From positions 3,888,321 to 3,952,320 of the forward strand of contig NC_134903.1 in NCBI RefSeq assembly GCF_041734735.1: a DNA stretch of 64,000 nucleotides, written 5' to 3'. The notes below the pieces were generated by a model. It did not search any database. It saw only the letters and a program-made list of their open reading frames with translations, and was not told the origin of the DNA. The stretch comes from Babylonia areolata (lineage: Eukaryota > Mollusca > Gastropoda > Neogastropoda > Buccinidae). The first letter of the stretch is position 1; every line of letters begins with the position of its first letter. Below are positions 11,801 through 21,486 of the stretch, piece by piece. The position numbers and the translations under genes are program-made.

Positions 11801-14800
11801 ACAAGTCAGACACAAAGCAACCAGAACCAGACAAGTCAGACACAAAGCAACCAGAACCAGAAACACAAAGCGAGAAAAAACCAGAGGAGCCAGAACAATT
11901 AAATCAAACAGAAGCCAGTGAAGCTCACCCAGACACAGACAAACCAGACACAAATTCAGATTCAAACCCACCAGATATTGATGGAACACAACCAGATAAA
12001 CCAGATACAAATTCAGAACTAAGTCCACCAGATATTGATGGAACACATTCAGATAAACCAGATACAAATTCAGATTTAAATCCACCAGATATTGATGGAA
12101 CACACCCAGATAAACCAGACACAAATTCAGAACTAATTCCACCAGATATTGATGGAACACAACCAGATAAACCAGACACAAATTCAGAACTAAATCCACC
12201 AGATATTGATGGAACACATTCAGATAAACCAGATACAAATTCAGATTTAAATCCACCAGATATTGATGGAACACACCCAGATAAACCAGACACAAATTCA
12301 GAACTAATTCCACCAGATATTGATGGAACACAACCAGATAAACCAGACACAAATTCAGAACTAAATCCACCAGATATTGATGGAACACACCCAGATAAAC
12401 CAGACACAAATTCAGAACTAAGTCCACCAGATATTGATGGAACACACCCAGATAAACCAGACACAAATTCAGAACTAAATCCACCAGATATTGATGGAAC
12501 ACAACCAGATAAACCAGACACAAATTCAGAACTAAGTCCACCAGGTATTGATGGAACACATTCAGATAAACCAGACATAGATTCAGAACCAAGTCCACCA
12601 GATACTGATGGAACACATTCAGATAAACCAGATACAAATTCAGATTCAAACCCACTAGATATTGATGGAGCACAGCCAGATAAACCAGACACAAATTCAG
12701 AACTAAATCCACCAGATATTGACGGAACACAACCAGATGATGCAGACACAGACGCATCCGCACAAAGTCAATCACACCCAGATGCAGAATCAGGCAAAGC
12801 AAATTCCAGTTACACAGAATCAAGTAAAACAGATACCAATCAACCACGCCCAGATACAGAGTCAAGCAAATCAGAAGCCAGTCAGCCGAGACCAGAAGAA
12901 GAACCAGAAGCAGACAGGCCTGCTCCAGACACACCAGAGACGCCTGCACCTCATGGAAGTTCACCACACTTGGACAAACCAGACGCGGTTCAGTCACATT
13001 CAAACAGACGCAAATGGGACCCTGATCAGCTGGACACAAGTCAGCCAGAACCGGAAAGACCAGAAACTGACAGGTCAGAGCTGTGTGAACCAGCCACAAC
13101 CCACTCAGAGTCTGACCAACCAAGGGAGGAAAGAGACATCAGTCACCATCAGAGAGAGAAAGACGAACACACAGAGAAAGACGAACACACAGAGAAAGAC
13201 ACCGACACGGAAAACGAAAGAAAAGCATCAAAACCAGATGAAGAAGAAGAAGAGTCCAGCCAGTCTCAAAACGAACAGGCAGATATAAACGAAAACATCA
13301 AGACGGACAAAGAGAGCCAATTCTCTGAACCAGACGAAGACAAAGACATCGGTGAACCTCAACAAGAGGGAAAGGGAGGTATAAACAAAGGCAAGACGAC
13401 AGACAAAGGCGACACAGACCCTAAACCAGAAGAGGGAAAATACGACAGCCAGCCGCAGAGAGAGCATGGAGATGATGCAGACAAAGAAGGAGAACAGCTG
13501 AAGGAGAAGCAGGATGAGGAGAAGGAGCAGGAGAACAAGCGTGATCAGGATGAGAAACAGGAGGAGGAGGAGAAGCTGGAGGAGGAGAAGAAGAGGCTGG
13601 AGGATGAAATGGAGCAGGAGAATGAGCTGGAGGAAAAGGAACAGAAGAAGCTGGAGGAGGAGAATGAGCAGGAGAATGAGCGAGAGAAGCTAGAGGAGAA
13701 GGAGCAGAAGAAACTGGAGGAGAAGGAACAGGAGAAGCTGGAGGAGAAAGAGCAGGAGAATAAGCGAGAGAAGCTGGAGAAGAAGGAACAGGAGAGTGCG
13801 CAGGAGAAGCTGGAGGAGCAGGAACAGGAGAAGCTGAAGGAGGAGGAACAGGAGAAGCTGGAGGAGGACAAAGAGCAGGAGAATGAGCGAAAGAAGCTGG
13901 AGGAGAAGGAACAGGAGAGGGCGCAGGAGAAGCTGGAGGAGAAGGAACAGGAGAAGCTGGAGGAGGACAAAGAGCAGGAGAATGAGCGAGAGAAGCTGGA
14001 GAAGGAACAGGAGAGGGCGCAGGAGAAGCTGAAGAAGGAACAAGAGAAGCTGGAGGAGAACGAACATGAGAATGAGCGAGAGAAGCTGGAGAAGGAGAAG
14101 CTGGAGGAGGGGATGGAGCAGGAGAATGAGCTGGAGGAGAAGGAACAGGAGAAGCTGGAGCAGGTGAAAGAGCAGGAGAATGAGCGAGAGAAGCTGGAGG
14201 AGATGGAGCAGGAGAAGCAGAGGGGAAATGAGCAGGAGGAAGAGGAGAAGCAAGAGGAGAAGGAACAGGAGGAGGGGCAGGATAAGCTGGAGGAGGAGGA
14301 GGAACATGAAGATAGGGAGCAGGAGAAGAAGGAAGAGAAACAAGAGGAGAAAATGGAGCAGAAGGAGAAGAAGCAAGAGAAGGAACAGGACGAGGAGCAG
14401 CAGAAGGTGAAGGAGGAGAAGGAACAGGAGGGGAAGAAGCAGAAGGAAAAGAAGGAACAGGAGGAGAAGAAGCAGGAGAAGGAAGAGGAGAAGAAGGAAC
14501 AGGGAGAGGAGAAGCAGGAGGAACAGGAGGAGAAGCAGGAGAAGGAACAGGAGGAGAAGAATCAGAAGGAACAGGAGAAGAAGCAGGAGAAGGAAGAGGA
14601 GAAGAAGGAACAGGAGGAGAAGAAGCAGGAGGAGGAAGAAGAGAAGAAGGAACAGGAGGAGAAGCAGCAGGAGGGTGAAGAGAAGGAGAAAAAACAGGAA
14701 GAGGAGGAGAAGCAGGAGAAGGAAGAGGAGAAGGAACAGGAGGAGAAGGAAGAGGAGAAGAAGGAACAGGAGGAGGAGAAGCAGAAGGAAAAGAAGGAAC

Positions 14801-17800
14801 AGGAGGAGAAGAAGCAGGAGAAGGAAGAGGAGAAGGAACAGGAGGAGAAGAAGCAGGAGGAGGAAGAGGAGAAGAAGGAACAGGAGGAGAAGAAGCAGGA
14901 GGAGGAAGAGGAGAAGAAGGAACAGGAGGAGAAGCAGCAGGAGGGGGAAGAGAAGGAGAAAAAACAGGAAGAGGAGGAGAAGCAGGAGAAGGAAGAGGAG
15001 AAGGAACAGGAGGAGAAGGAAGAGAAGGAGAAGAAGCAGGAGAATGAGCAGGAGGAGAAGAAGCAGAAGGAAGAGGAGAAGGAGCAGAAGAAGCAGGAGA
15101 ATGAGCAGGAGGAGAAGAAGCAGAAGAAGGAAGAGGAGGAGCAGGAAGAGAAGGAGCAGCAGAAGGAGGAGAAGCAGGAGAAGGGACAGGAAGACAAGGA
15201 GCAGAAGGAGGAGGAGGAAGAAGAGGTGCAGGAGAAGTTTCTGGGGAGCAGGGCCCCCTTGAGGGACTGTCAGCCCAACCCTGCCTGGTTCAACCCACCA
15301 TCCTTCCCACCCAACCACCACGTGGACCCCTCGGAAACCCTGCTGCAGGTGAGAGAGAGGGCGAGAGGGGGAGAGAGAGGAGGGGAGAGAGGGAGGGAGG
15401 GGGAGAGAGATGGGGGGGCGGGGCAGGGGAGAGAGAGAGAGGCAGGGCAGATATACAGATTCAGATGATTAATTATTCATTTAAGGCCATTGCCCCATAA
15501 GAACAGGGAGTGATAACAGAGTTTTAACATGCGTCACTACAACTGTGTAAACACAAGAAGCATAACCAGATACCACAACAATCAGGATACTATTACGAGT
15601 GTTTCTGTCAGCTGAAGTGCTCGAAATAAATACAAAACTACACTGCACATTGTTTTCATTATCAGGTCGACAACATCAATAAACATAATCTAAACAGACA
15701 TGGATATGTATAAAAATTTCTTCGGGATGAATTTAACTCGAAGGTTGTTTGGAGCAGGGCATTTCGAAACAAAATGAACTTCATCCTCTCTGGAGAGGCA
15801 TGGAAGAGAGAGAGGGAGAGGGGGGGCGGGGAGAGAGAGAGAGAGAGAAGCGGGCGAGGGAGAGAGAGAAGGGAGAGAGAGAGAAAGAGGCGGGGGAAAG
15901 AGAGAGACGAGAGAGAGAGGGGGAGGAAGGGGGGGGGAGACATGAGGTAAAGAGAGTAGAGCGGGGGAGGGGGGGGGGTAGAAAGCGGAGGGGGGTGGAA
16001 AGAAATGAGTGAATGTGGGAAGATAAAGGAGGGAGAAAGAGAGAGGTGGAGGAGGAGGAGGGAGGGGAAGGGGAGAGAAAGAAAAGAGAGAGGGAGAGAG
16101 AGAGGAAGGGGGCAGGGAGATGAGAGTAACAGAGGGGGAGGGGGCGTTGGGGGGCGAGAAAGTATGGGAACAGAGCCAGGAGGGGTACTGAGAGAAGGCA
16201 AAAGAGTACATTTGGGGTGGACGGGGGGGTGGGGGGGGGGGTGCAGAGAGATAGAGAGAAAAAAAAAGAGTAGGGGAGAAAGAAAGAGGAGAGAGAGAGA
16301 GAGAGAGTGAACCACCACCCCCCACCCCACTCCACCCCCACTCCGCACCGTTGCTGGATTTTCCCCCACCCCCACACCCCCTTTTTATGCTTTAGAGATC
16401 AGTTTTACTTCGCTTGAAATGTTTCCCTGGGGACGGGAAGTTCGAATCAATAAGACGGGCGCAGTAGCCGAGTGGTTAAAACGTTGGAGTGTCAGTCTGA
16501 GGGTCCCGGGTTCGAGTCTCGGTAACGGCGCCTGGTGGGTAAAGGGTGGAGATTTTTCCTTATCTCCCAGCTCAACATATGTGCAGACCTGCTTGTGCCT
16601 GAACCCCCTTCATGTGTATGCCGCAAGCAGATCAAATACGCACGTTAAAGATCCTGTAATCCATGTCAGAGTTTGGTGGGTTATGGAAACAAGAACATGC
16701 CCAGCATGCACAACCCCGAAAACGTAGTATGGCTGCCTACAAGGGGGTTGGAGGGGGTGATCCCAAGCATTTGGGTGGGAGGGAGGGTTGGGGGTTAGCA
16801 TTATATTTCTCTTTTTGTCACAACAGATTTCTCTGTGTGAAATTTGGGCTGCTCTCCCCAGGGAGAGCACGTCGCTACACTACAGCGTCACCCCCCTTTT
16901 TTTCTTTTTTTTACGTGCGATGCAGTTTTATTTGTTTTTCCTATCGAAGTGGATTTTTCTACAGAATTTTGCCAGGAACAACCCTTTTGTTGCCGTGGGT
17001 TCTTTTACGTGCGCTAAGTGCATGCTGCACACGGGACCTCGGTTTTTCGCCTCATCCGAATGACTAAGCGTCCAGACCACCACACAAGGTCTAGTGGAGG
17101 GGAAGAAAAAATCGGCGGCTGAGCCGTGATTCGAACCAGCGCACTCAGGTTCTATCGCTTCCTAGGCGGACGTGTTACCTCTAGGCCGTCACTTCGCAGG
17201 CAAGGGCACAACGAACCCCTTCTTTCTTTTTCAATAGCTTTATTTCAGTCTCTAGAGGGGGGAGGGGGTGGGGAGGGGGCGGGGGAATTCCAAGCTTGCG
17301 GGCGGGAGGGAGGGAGTGAAGGAGTCCATCTTGACTGGCCACAAATGAATGACCCCGGGGGTGGGGGTGATCATGATGATGACGATGATAATGATAGTAG
17401 TAGTAGCAGTAGTAGTAGTGTTAACATCATCATTATCATCATCAATACTACTACTGCTGCTGCTGTTGCTACTACTACTACTACTGTTGTTGATGTTGTA
17501 ACCGTCATTATCAGTAATACTAGTATCATTATTATTATCATCATCATCATTAGCATCGATACTACTACTGCTACTACTACTACTGCTGCTGCTGCAACTA
17601 CTGCTGCTGCTGCTACTACTACTGCTGCTGCTACTACAACTGCTGCTGCTACTACAACAACTTCTTATTCCTCTTGTTATTACTATCATTACCACTGTGT
17701 TGTTTTTGTTGTTCTTCGTCTTCTACATATTATTACTATCATCCTCATTATCATCATCATCATTATTGTCGTTGTTGTTAACATTATTATAATCATCTCT

Positions 17801-17938
17801 CGTTTTCAGTTGGACCCGGACCGACAGATGAGCCCCAGCAGAGAGTTCCTGGACTACTTGGACTTCTGGTCCAGTCCATCGTCCTCTTCCGACAGAGCTG
17901 GGGGTGGGGATGCCAGCTTTATGGGCGACATGGAGTGA
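2073..17938 (+). CDS. giant repeat-rich acidic/charged protein, 3' part of gene (three exons seen)
   Basis: Exons 2073-2295, 5180-15348 and 17810-17938 join in phase 0 with GT-AG borders and end at TGA 17936-17938. About 3,500 residues lie in the window; the 5' end lies to the left or was not found. Order along the in-window protein: a short ordered-looking region; a hydrophobic amphipathic stretch (about residues 111-140); five 19-residue KELS repeats; about 50 copies of a 14-residue repeat (type DKEKKDSEEEKDIR); a Gln/Pro-rich region; many PEPDKSDTKQ decapeptides; about 14 copies of a 19-residue PPDIDGT repeat; about 580 residues of Glu/Lys/Gln-rich sequence; and a short C-terminus with DYLDFW. 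No signal peptide, catalytic motif or known domain was seen. The frame changes once near 10190. It may be a structural or scaffolding disordered protein; the function is unknown. Confidence 0.7.
2296..3050. repeat. intron start: T/G-rich sequence, (TG)n and a short duplication
   Basis: A block containing TTTAGTGTAGCGTCTTTTC occurs at about 2655-2708 and again at about 2890-2942. The two copies flank a poly-T tract and a (TG)n run (2836-2882). A second (TG)n lies at about 2957-3050. From 2296 to 2640 nothing was recognised. Confidence 0.7.
3055..3180 (+). repeat. dispersed ~120-base repeat, family C
   Basis: Conserved landmarks are CTCAAGGAGGCGTCACTGCG, CGCTACACCACATCTGC, GCCTGACCAGCAGCGTAACC and TTAGTCAGGCCTTGAG. 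The same unit recurs at 22151 and 40808 (plus), 46173 (minus), and in pieces at 5090 and 35225. No tRNA-like head was seen. It ends in an A-rich tail, as SINEs do. Confidence 0.85.
3181..3594. other. intron stretch, no gene recognised
   Basis: It contains a short (GA)n(TG)n run at about 3318-3354. The rest is AT-rich single-copy-looking sequence with no convincing exon. Confidence 0.5.
3595..4204. mobile_element. candidate non-autonomous DNA transposon with GACTCACTTGTG ends
   Basis: The left end GACTCACTTGTG (3595-3606) is matched by its exact reverse complement CACAAGTGAGTC at 4193-4204. A further inverted copy of the motif lies just inside the left end. The 610-base interior is non-coding, with an internal (TG)n near 3648-3672 and T-rich sequence at the right. 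No clear target duplication was found, so the superfamily is not assigned. Confidence 0.5.
4265..4660 (+). repeat. tRNA-derived SINE, family A, full-length copy
   Basis: This copy has the same architecture as the one at 1601. The tRNA-like head has AGCCTAGAGGTAACGCGTCC and GGTTCGGATC. The body has GTCTGGACGCTAGTCATTCG. The end is TTGTGACAAAAAGAGTAATAC. Confidence 0.85.
4735..5060. repeat. dispersed repeat, family F, with TTGG/TCAA tetranucleotides
   Basis: Bases about 4805-4990 match the reverse complement of 26512-26705 (shared GATATGGCCCTGTGCGG, CAGTTTTGTGTTGACG and AACTGTGTTTTGTGGGTTTG). A (TCAA)n run at 4986-5006 and a (TTGG)n run at about 5012-5050 follow; the latter resembles the (GGTT) drift before 4800. 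Confidence 0.7.
5090..5167 (-). repeat. family C repeat, 5' fragment
   Basis: It reads as the reverse complement of the left part of the family C unit (GTGTAGCGCATATGGATC, GACACCTCCTT, AAACTGAAACTGAAAC). It ends 12 bases before the splice acceptor at 5178-5179, so it lies within the region where branch point and pyrimidine tract are expected. Confidence 0.7.
5180..15348 (+). CDS. very large internal exon of the giant repeat gene
   Basis: The acceptor is CTCTCAACTACCAG before 5180 and the donor is CTGCTGCAG/GTGAGAGA at 15348/15349. The frame open from 5180 (starting DEGSSVDGPTQETP) runs to about 10190. From there the homologous Pro/Glu/Gln-rich sequence continues without stops in the next frame to 15348. 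The exon is 10,169 bases, one short of a multiple of three, yet both borders are phase 0; a single missing base near 10190 would reconcile both facts. Almost all of the exon is coding minisatellite whose units are multiples of three. No start codon is needed because it is internal; the ATG at 5181 is in another frame. Confidence 0.7.
6510..6783 (+). repeat. coding 57-base repeat (19 residues), five copies
   Basis: Tandem units of the form PPVSHSKELSLGDGDEAMS lie in the reading frame of the large exon. The last copy is shortened by two residues. Confidence 0.85.
6885..8985 (+). repeat. coding 42-base minisatellite (14 residues), about 50 copies
   Basis: The unit encodes DKEKKDSEEEKDIR with variants at the last three positions (EIR, DIQ, DIP, QIQ). 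One unit lacks a codon at about 8097-8100. Fourteen residues equal two heptads, but each unit has only one strong hydrophobic residue (Ile). A charged single helix is therefore more likely than a classical coiled coil (inference). Confidence 0.9.
9000..10300 (+). repeat. degenerate Gln/Pro-rich coding repeats
   Basis: Short drifting motifs such as QPEPxxSDINQ and HTNEPEPSQ recur at irregular spacing. They look like ancestors of the regular 30-base array downstream. The change of reading frame falls inside this stretch, near 10190. Confidence 0.7.
10310..11870 (+). repeat. coding 30-base minisatellite (PEPDKSDTKQ) with 21- and 24-base variants
   Basis: The unit CCAGAACCAGACAAGTCAGA plus CACAAAGCAA encodes PEPDKSDTKQ. 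Shortened units (PEPDTKQ, PDKSDTKQ) keep the frame. The long antisense open frame over this array is a by-product of periodicity in threes. Confidence 0.9.
11938..12738 (+). repeat. coding 57-base minisatellite (19 residues), about 14 copies
   Basis: The unit encodes DKPDTNSELNPPDIDGTQP with variants (TH in place of TQ, DL or DS in place of EL). It is in frame with both neighbours. Confidence 0.9.
13490..15235 (+). repeat. Glu/Lys/Gln-rich coding tract, almost pure purine strand
   Basis: About 580 residues consist of EEKEQEKLEEKEQE-type sequence. In the first half Leu recurs with partial regularity (EKLEEKEQE), which could support coiled coil; later units lack Leu. The coding strand is nearly all A and G, apart from the C of CAG and GAGC codons and the CTG codons. 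Confidence 0.85.
15349..16455. repeat. intron: purine-rich (GAGA/GGGA)n tracts
   Basis: Purine runs lie at about 15350-15450 and 15795-16305, with G-rich clusters. They are separated by about 320 bases of unrelated AT-rich sequence. A C-rich segment follows at 16310-16385. The open frames on both strands are simple-sequence artefacts. Confidence 0.75.
16456..16750 (+). repeat. tRNA-derived SINE, family B
   Basis: The head GCAGTAGCCGAGTGGTTAAA and GGGTTCGAGTCTC are good box A/box B matches. The body has CAACATATGTGCAGACCTGC and GCACGTTAAAGATCCTG, and the 3' part has TAGTATGGCTGCCTACA. It resembles a tRNA gene only in its head; the fused body shows that it is a SINE. Confidence 0.85.
16805..17196 (-). 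repeat. tRNA-derived SINE, family A, reversed full-length copy
   Basis: It begins TTTGTCACAACAGATTTCTC and ends with the reversed tRNA-like head (GATTCGAACCAG, TTACCTCTAGGCC). It lies in the last intron of the giant repeat gene. Confidence 0.85.
17370..17800. repeat. trinucleotide-rich intron tract (GAT/ATC, TAC/TGC)
   Basis: It is mixed (GAT)n, (TAG)n, (CTA)n and (TGC)n sequence up to the pyrimidine-rich acceptor before 17810. Confidence 0.85.
17810..17938 (+). CDS. last exon of the giant repeat gene
   Basis: The acceptor is ATCATCTCTCGTTTTCAG before 17810. The 43 codons encode a C-terminus of normal composition (LDPDRQMSPSREFLDYLDFW, then a Ser run, then GGGDASFMGDME) and end in TGA. The phase-0 entry matches the donor at 15349. 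The last codons are also the first unit of the minisatellite that follows. Confidence 0.65.
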   Translation: MDPDRQMSPSREFLDYLDFWSSPSSSSDRAGGGDASFMGDME

Positions 17939-18690
17939 GGGGCGGGGGGGGGGGGGTCTTGTCCAACCCCTAGGGGATGGGGGTGTCAGCTTTATGGGGG
18001 ACATGGAGGGGGGGGGGTGGTCTTGTCCAATCCCTAGGGGATGGGGGTAAAGGCTTTATGGGGGACATGGAGGGGGGGGGGTCTGGTCCAATCCCCGGGG
18101 CTGGTGATGCCATCTTTGTGGAGGACATGGAGTGAGGGGGGGTCTGGTCCAATCCCTGAGGGTGGAGATAACAGCTTTGTGTGGGACATGGAGGGGGGTG
18201 GTCTGGTCCAACCCCTGAGGGTGGAGATAACAGCTTTGTGTGGGACATGGAGGGGGGTGGTCTGGTCCAATCCCTGAGGGTGGAGATAACAGCTTTGTGT
18301 AGGACATGGAGGGGGGTGGTCTGGTCCAATCCCGTGGGGTGGGGGTGTCAGCTTTGTTGGGGACATGGAGTGAGGGGGGGTGTGGCCCAATCTCTGAGGG
18401 TGGGGATGTCAGCTTTGTTGGGGACATGGAGTGAGGGGGTGTCTGGCCCAATCTCTGAGGGTGGGGATGTCAGCTTTGTTGGGGACATGGAGTGAGGGGG
18501 GGTGTGGCCCAATCTCTGAGGGTGGGGATGTCAGCTTTGTTGGGGACATGGAGTGAGGGGGGGTGTGGCCCAATCTCTGAGGGTGGGGGTGTCAGCTTTG
18601 TGGGGGACATGGAGTGAGGGGGGGTGTGGCCCAATCTCTGAGGGTGGGGGTGCCAGCTTTGTGGGGGACATGGAGTGGGGGGGGGGGGGT
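17895..18690 (+). repeat. ~60-base minisatellite seeded on the last codons and stop
   Basis: The landmark GACATGGAG recurs about 13 times at 59-73-base spacing from 17927 to 18667. Each unit contains CAGCTTT and GGACATGGAG, as in the coding copy. Runs of up to about 16 G occur. Confidence 0.9.
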
Positions 18691-18739
18691 CGATGGTCGT
18701 GGAACTCGTGGCACTGAGAAATGCTTCTTCTGACACACA

Positions 18740-19068
18740 CACTGTGTGCTCTGTTGTACTGTGTTGCGTTGTTGTGTTTGTATTGTATTGCGTTCGTTAG
18801 CTGTTGTGTTGTGTTGTATTGTACTGTTTTGTATTGTGTTGTATAGTATTTGTGTTGTGTTGTATTTCTGTAGTTTTTGTATTGTATTGTGTATGTTAAG
18901 TATTTGTGTCGTATTCTGTTGTATTTGGATAGTTTTTTGTATATTATTGCGTGTGTACAGTATTTGTGTTGTATTGCAATGCGTTGTATTGTATTGCTAT
19001 AGTATTGCATTGTATCTGTTTAGTATTTGAATGGTACAGTATGATTATTGTATTTATTGTATTGCGTT
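18740..19068. repeat. (TTGTA/TTGTG) pentanucleotide-like tract
   Basis: Drifting TGTATTGTATTGTGTTG-type sequence, probably an old microsatellite. No exon was seen. Confidence 0.7.
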
Positions 19069-19160
19069 ACTATTTGTCACGACAGATTTCTGTATGTGAA
19101 ATTCGGGCTTCCCTCCCTTGAAGAGAGGGAGTTGCAAAAAAGGGGGTTGCACTGCTAGAT
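19069..19160 (-). repeat. SINE family A, 3' fragment
   Basis: It matches the 3' end of family A in reverse (TTTGTCACGACAGATTTCTG, GTGAAATTCGGGCT). The tRNA-like head is absent. Confidence 0.7.
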
Positions 19161-19661
19161 TTTTTTTTCTATTTTATTCACAATCTTCAGTCAAGACATA
19201 CCACAGAAATGTGGTATCAAGATCCATCAACATCGAAGCCAGTTAACAAAAATAGGATTAACACCAATTAGAGGAACCGTCAAAATCTCATGAGTGCTAG
19301 CTACAAAGAAATCTAGATGACTTCTTCCTACGGATATGTTAACTAATAGACTACTTTTAATGGTGTGAATGACAACTAACCACATTTTCTGGAGGAAATC
19401 ACTTGTTAAACAACTGTCTGGACTGTGGTGAGAAACTTATGCAGTGTGTGTGTGTGTGTCTACTTTCATGTATTCTGTTTTGTTTTGTTTTCTGAAGACA
19501 TATATTGTATATTGACTGAAATAACATGAATTGATAAAGAATGAAATGTGAGTTTGTGTATCTCTGTCTGTACGTGATTGCATGTTTTTTGGGTGTTTTT
19601 TTTACAAGATACAACTGTATTTTCACAGACATATTTAATCATAAAAAGTATGGAAGATAGG

Positions 19662-19719
<58 letters not shown>

Positions 19720-20045
19720 ATGTGCGTGAAACGTCGTGGATATGAGGTTGTTTTATTTTGTTTTTGTTTTGTTTTGTTTTTTTGTTGTTGTTTTTTTTGT
19801 GTGTGTAACAGAGTACACTAATGGCATCTGGAATTGAAACAATATTAGTTAAGGTATTAAAGGGGGGGGGGGGGGTGTGCGCGCGCGCGCATATTGACCA
19901 AGGTGCTGCAAATTATCCTGCGCTTTCTGATATTCGTTGCAGAAAAAAAGCACAGTAATTGAAAAGAAAAGGAAGTCTTTGAGCCAATCATCTCAATCCT
20001 TTACTTAACACGTCATCACTTGACCCTGACACCCTGAGCTTCAAG
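19161..20045. other. no gene recognised; AT-rich with short microsatellites
   Basis: It holds (TA)n(GA)n at about 19664-19716, T-rich runs near 19760-19800, and a G run with (GC)n at about 19861-19890. No supported exon or element was seen. Confidence 0.6.
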
Positions 20046-20209
20046 ACCTCACGAGACCAGATCGGTGGCCGAGTGGTTAAGTGCACTGGGTCCTGGGTTC
20101 CAATCAAACCTGCGTATTTGGGTGAAGAGGGGGGGGGGGGGGGGGGTTCTTTCCCTGTCTCCAAGGTGAACATAAAGTGCAGACACGCTTGTGCCTTAAC
20201 CCTCATTGT
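20046..20209 (+). repeat. SINE family B-like head fragment
   Basis: The tRNA-like head GGTGGCCGAGTGGTTAAGTG and GGGTTCCAATC are followed by a G run and by GTGCAGACACGCTTGTGCC, as in the family B body. It runs into a reversed family B copy at about 20210. Confidence 0.7.
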
Positions 20210-20832
20210 GCGTTCTTCTTCTCGTTCGTTAACCCTTTCACCGCCAAGCTCGCATTTATGCACAGGCGTGGAAGAGGACCCATGTCACTGAAAGGTGACC
20301 ATTCATTGGTCTGTAATCCATGAACCTACTGCTCTTAATGTTCGGTGGTAGGATAGGCCATATTTTCTATACATTGCACAGGGAATCCCCAGGTATTCTT
20401 AGCCACTGTCTTATCTGTGTTTATCCCACAAGGGAATTTTGTACTCGAGATTGACTGGCGGTGAAAGGGTTAATGGGCTGCCACTCCGACCTTCACTCGT
20501 ATGTCCACGAGTGGGCTTTTACGAGTATGACCGTTTTTACCCCCGCCATGTAGGCAGCCATACTTCGTTTTCGGTGATGTGCATGCTGGGTTTGTTCTTG
20601 TTTCCATAACCCACCCGAACGCTGACATGGGTTACAGGATATTCAACGTGCCCTATTTGATCTTCTGCAACACGAAGGGGGTTCAGGCACTGGCAGGTCT
20701 GCACATATGTTGACCTGGGAGATCGGAAAAAATCTCCTCCACACTTTACCCACCAGGTGCCGTTACCGAGATTCGAACTCAGTACCATCAGCTTGAAAGT
20801 GCAACGCTTTAACCACTCAGCTACTGCATTTT
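20210..20832 (-). repeat. SINE family B, reversed, split by a MITE
   Basis: It starts at TTCTTCTTCTCGTTCG. After the MITE (20229-20473) it continues with TGGGCTGCCACTCC, GAGTGGGCTTTTACG and TGTAGGCAGCCATACTTCG, then the reversed body. It ends in the reversed tRNA-like head (GATTCGAACTC, TTTAACCACTCAGCTACTGC). Confidence 0.85.
20229..20473. mobile_element. piggyBac-type MITE, 245 bases with TTAA ends
   Basis: TTAA lies at both edges. The terminal inverted repeats read TTAACCCTTTCACCGCCA on the left and TGGCGGTGAAAGGGTTAA on the right. The interior is non-coding and homologous to 41323-41567. TTAA duplication with a CCCT-start inverted repeat is typical of the piggyBac superfamily (established knowledge). 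Confidence 0.85.
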
Positions 20833-20957
20833 ATTTTGATTCTCGCCCCCAGAGAGGCACAGTGCAGTACCACACATAGTGGTGACGATGTCTGTTGGAT
20901 GGAGACAATCCTTTATTGTCTGCATGCATGGATATAGGTAGAGATATAGATAGTTAC

Positions 20958-21326
20958 AGATTTCAGATTTCTCTGTGTGAAATTCTGGCTGCTCTCCTCA
21001 GAGAGAGCGCCACCCACTTTTTTTCTCACTGAGAGCGCCACCCACTTTTTTGTTGTTGTTTTTTTCTGCCAGCAATTTTGTTTTCCTATCCAAGTGGATT
21101 TTTCTACACAATTTTGCAAGGGACAACCCTTTTGTTGCCGTGGGTTCTTTTACTTGTGCTAAGTGCATGCTGCACACGAGACGTCGGTTTAACGTCTCAT
21201 CCGAATGACTAGCGTCCAGACCACCACTCAAGATCTAGTGGAAGGGGAGAAAATACTGGCGACTATGGGATTCGAACCAGATTCTCTCGCTTCCTAAGCG
21301 AACTCGTTGCCTCTAGGCCATCACTC
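20958..21326 (-). repeat. SINE family A, reversed copy with internal rearrangement
   Basis: The 3' end is first (CAGATTTCTCTGTGTGAAATT). An AGAGCGCCACCCACTTTTTT segment is duplicated. The reversed head ends in TTGCCTCTAGGCCATCACTC. A short deletion lies near the box B region. Confidence 0.8.
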
Positions 21327-21450
21327 GACATACGTATGGTTTGTGTCTTAATGACGTATTGTTCGTAAAGGGTTTTGAACTGGCTGAAAGTGGACTCCTG
21401 TTATCATGTGGTGTTGGGGCACGTGTATGTGCAGCTAAGTGCATATTTCC

Positions 21451-21486
<36 letters not shown>

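Noticed and set aside
10187-13123. Minus-strand open frame of about 980 codons rich in LVALCLTC
   Set aside because: Antisense shadow of the 30- and 57-base coding arrays. The sense frame continues into non-repeat protein and splice sites; this one does not.
16461-16535. tRNA gene candidate (clear box A and box B)
   Set aside because: The same head with the same fused body recurs at several places (20046, 20832 reversed, 41871), so it is a SINE head and not a free tRNA gene. The same applies to 1601, 4265 and 36270.
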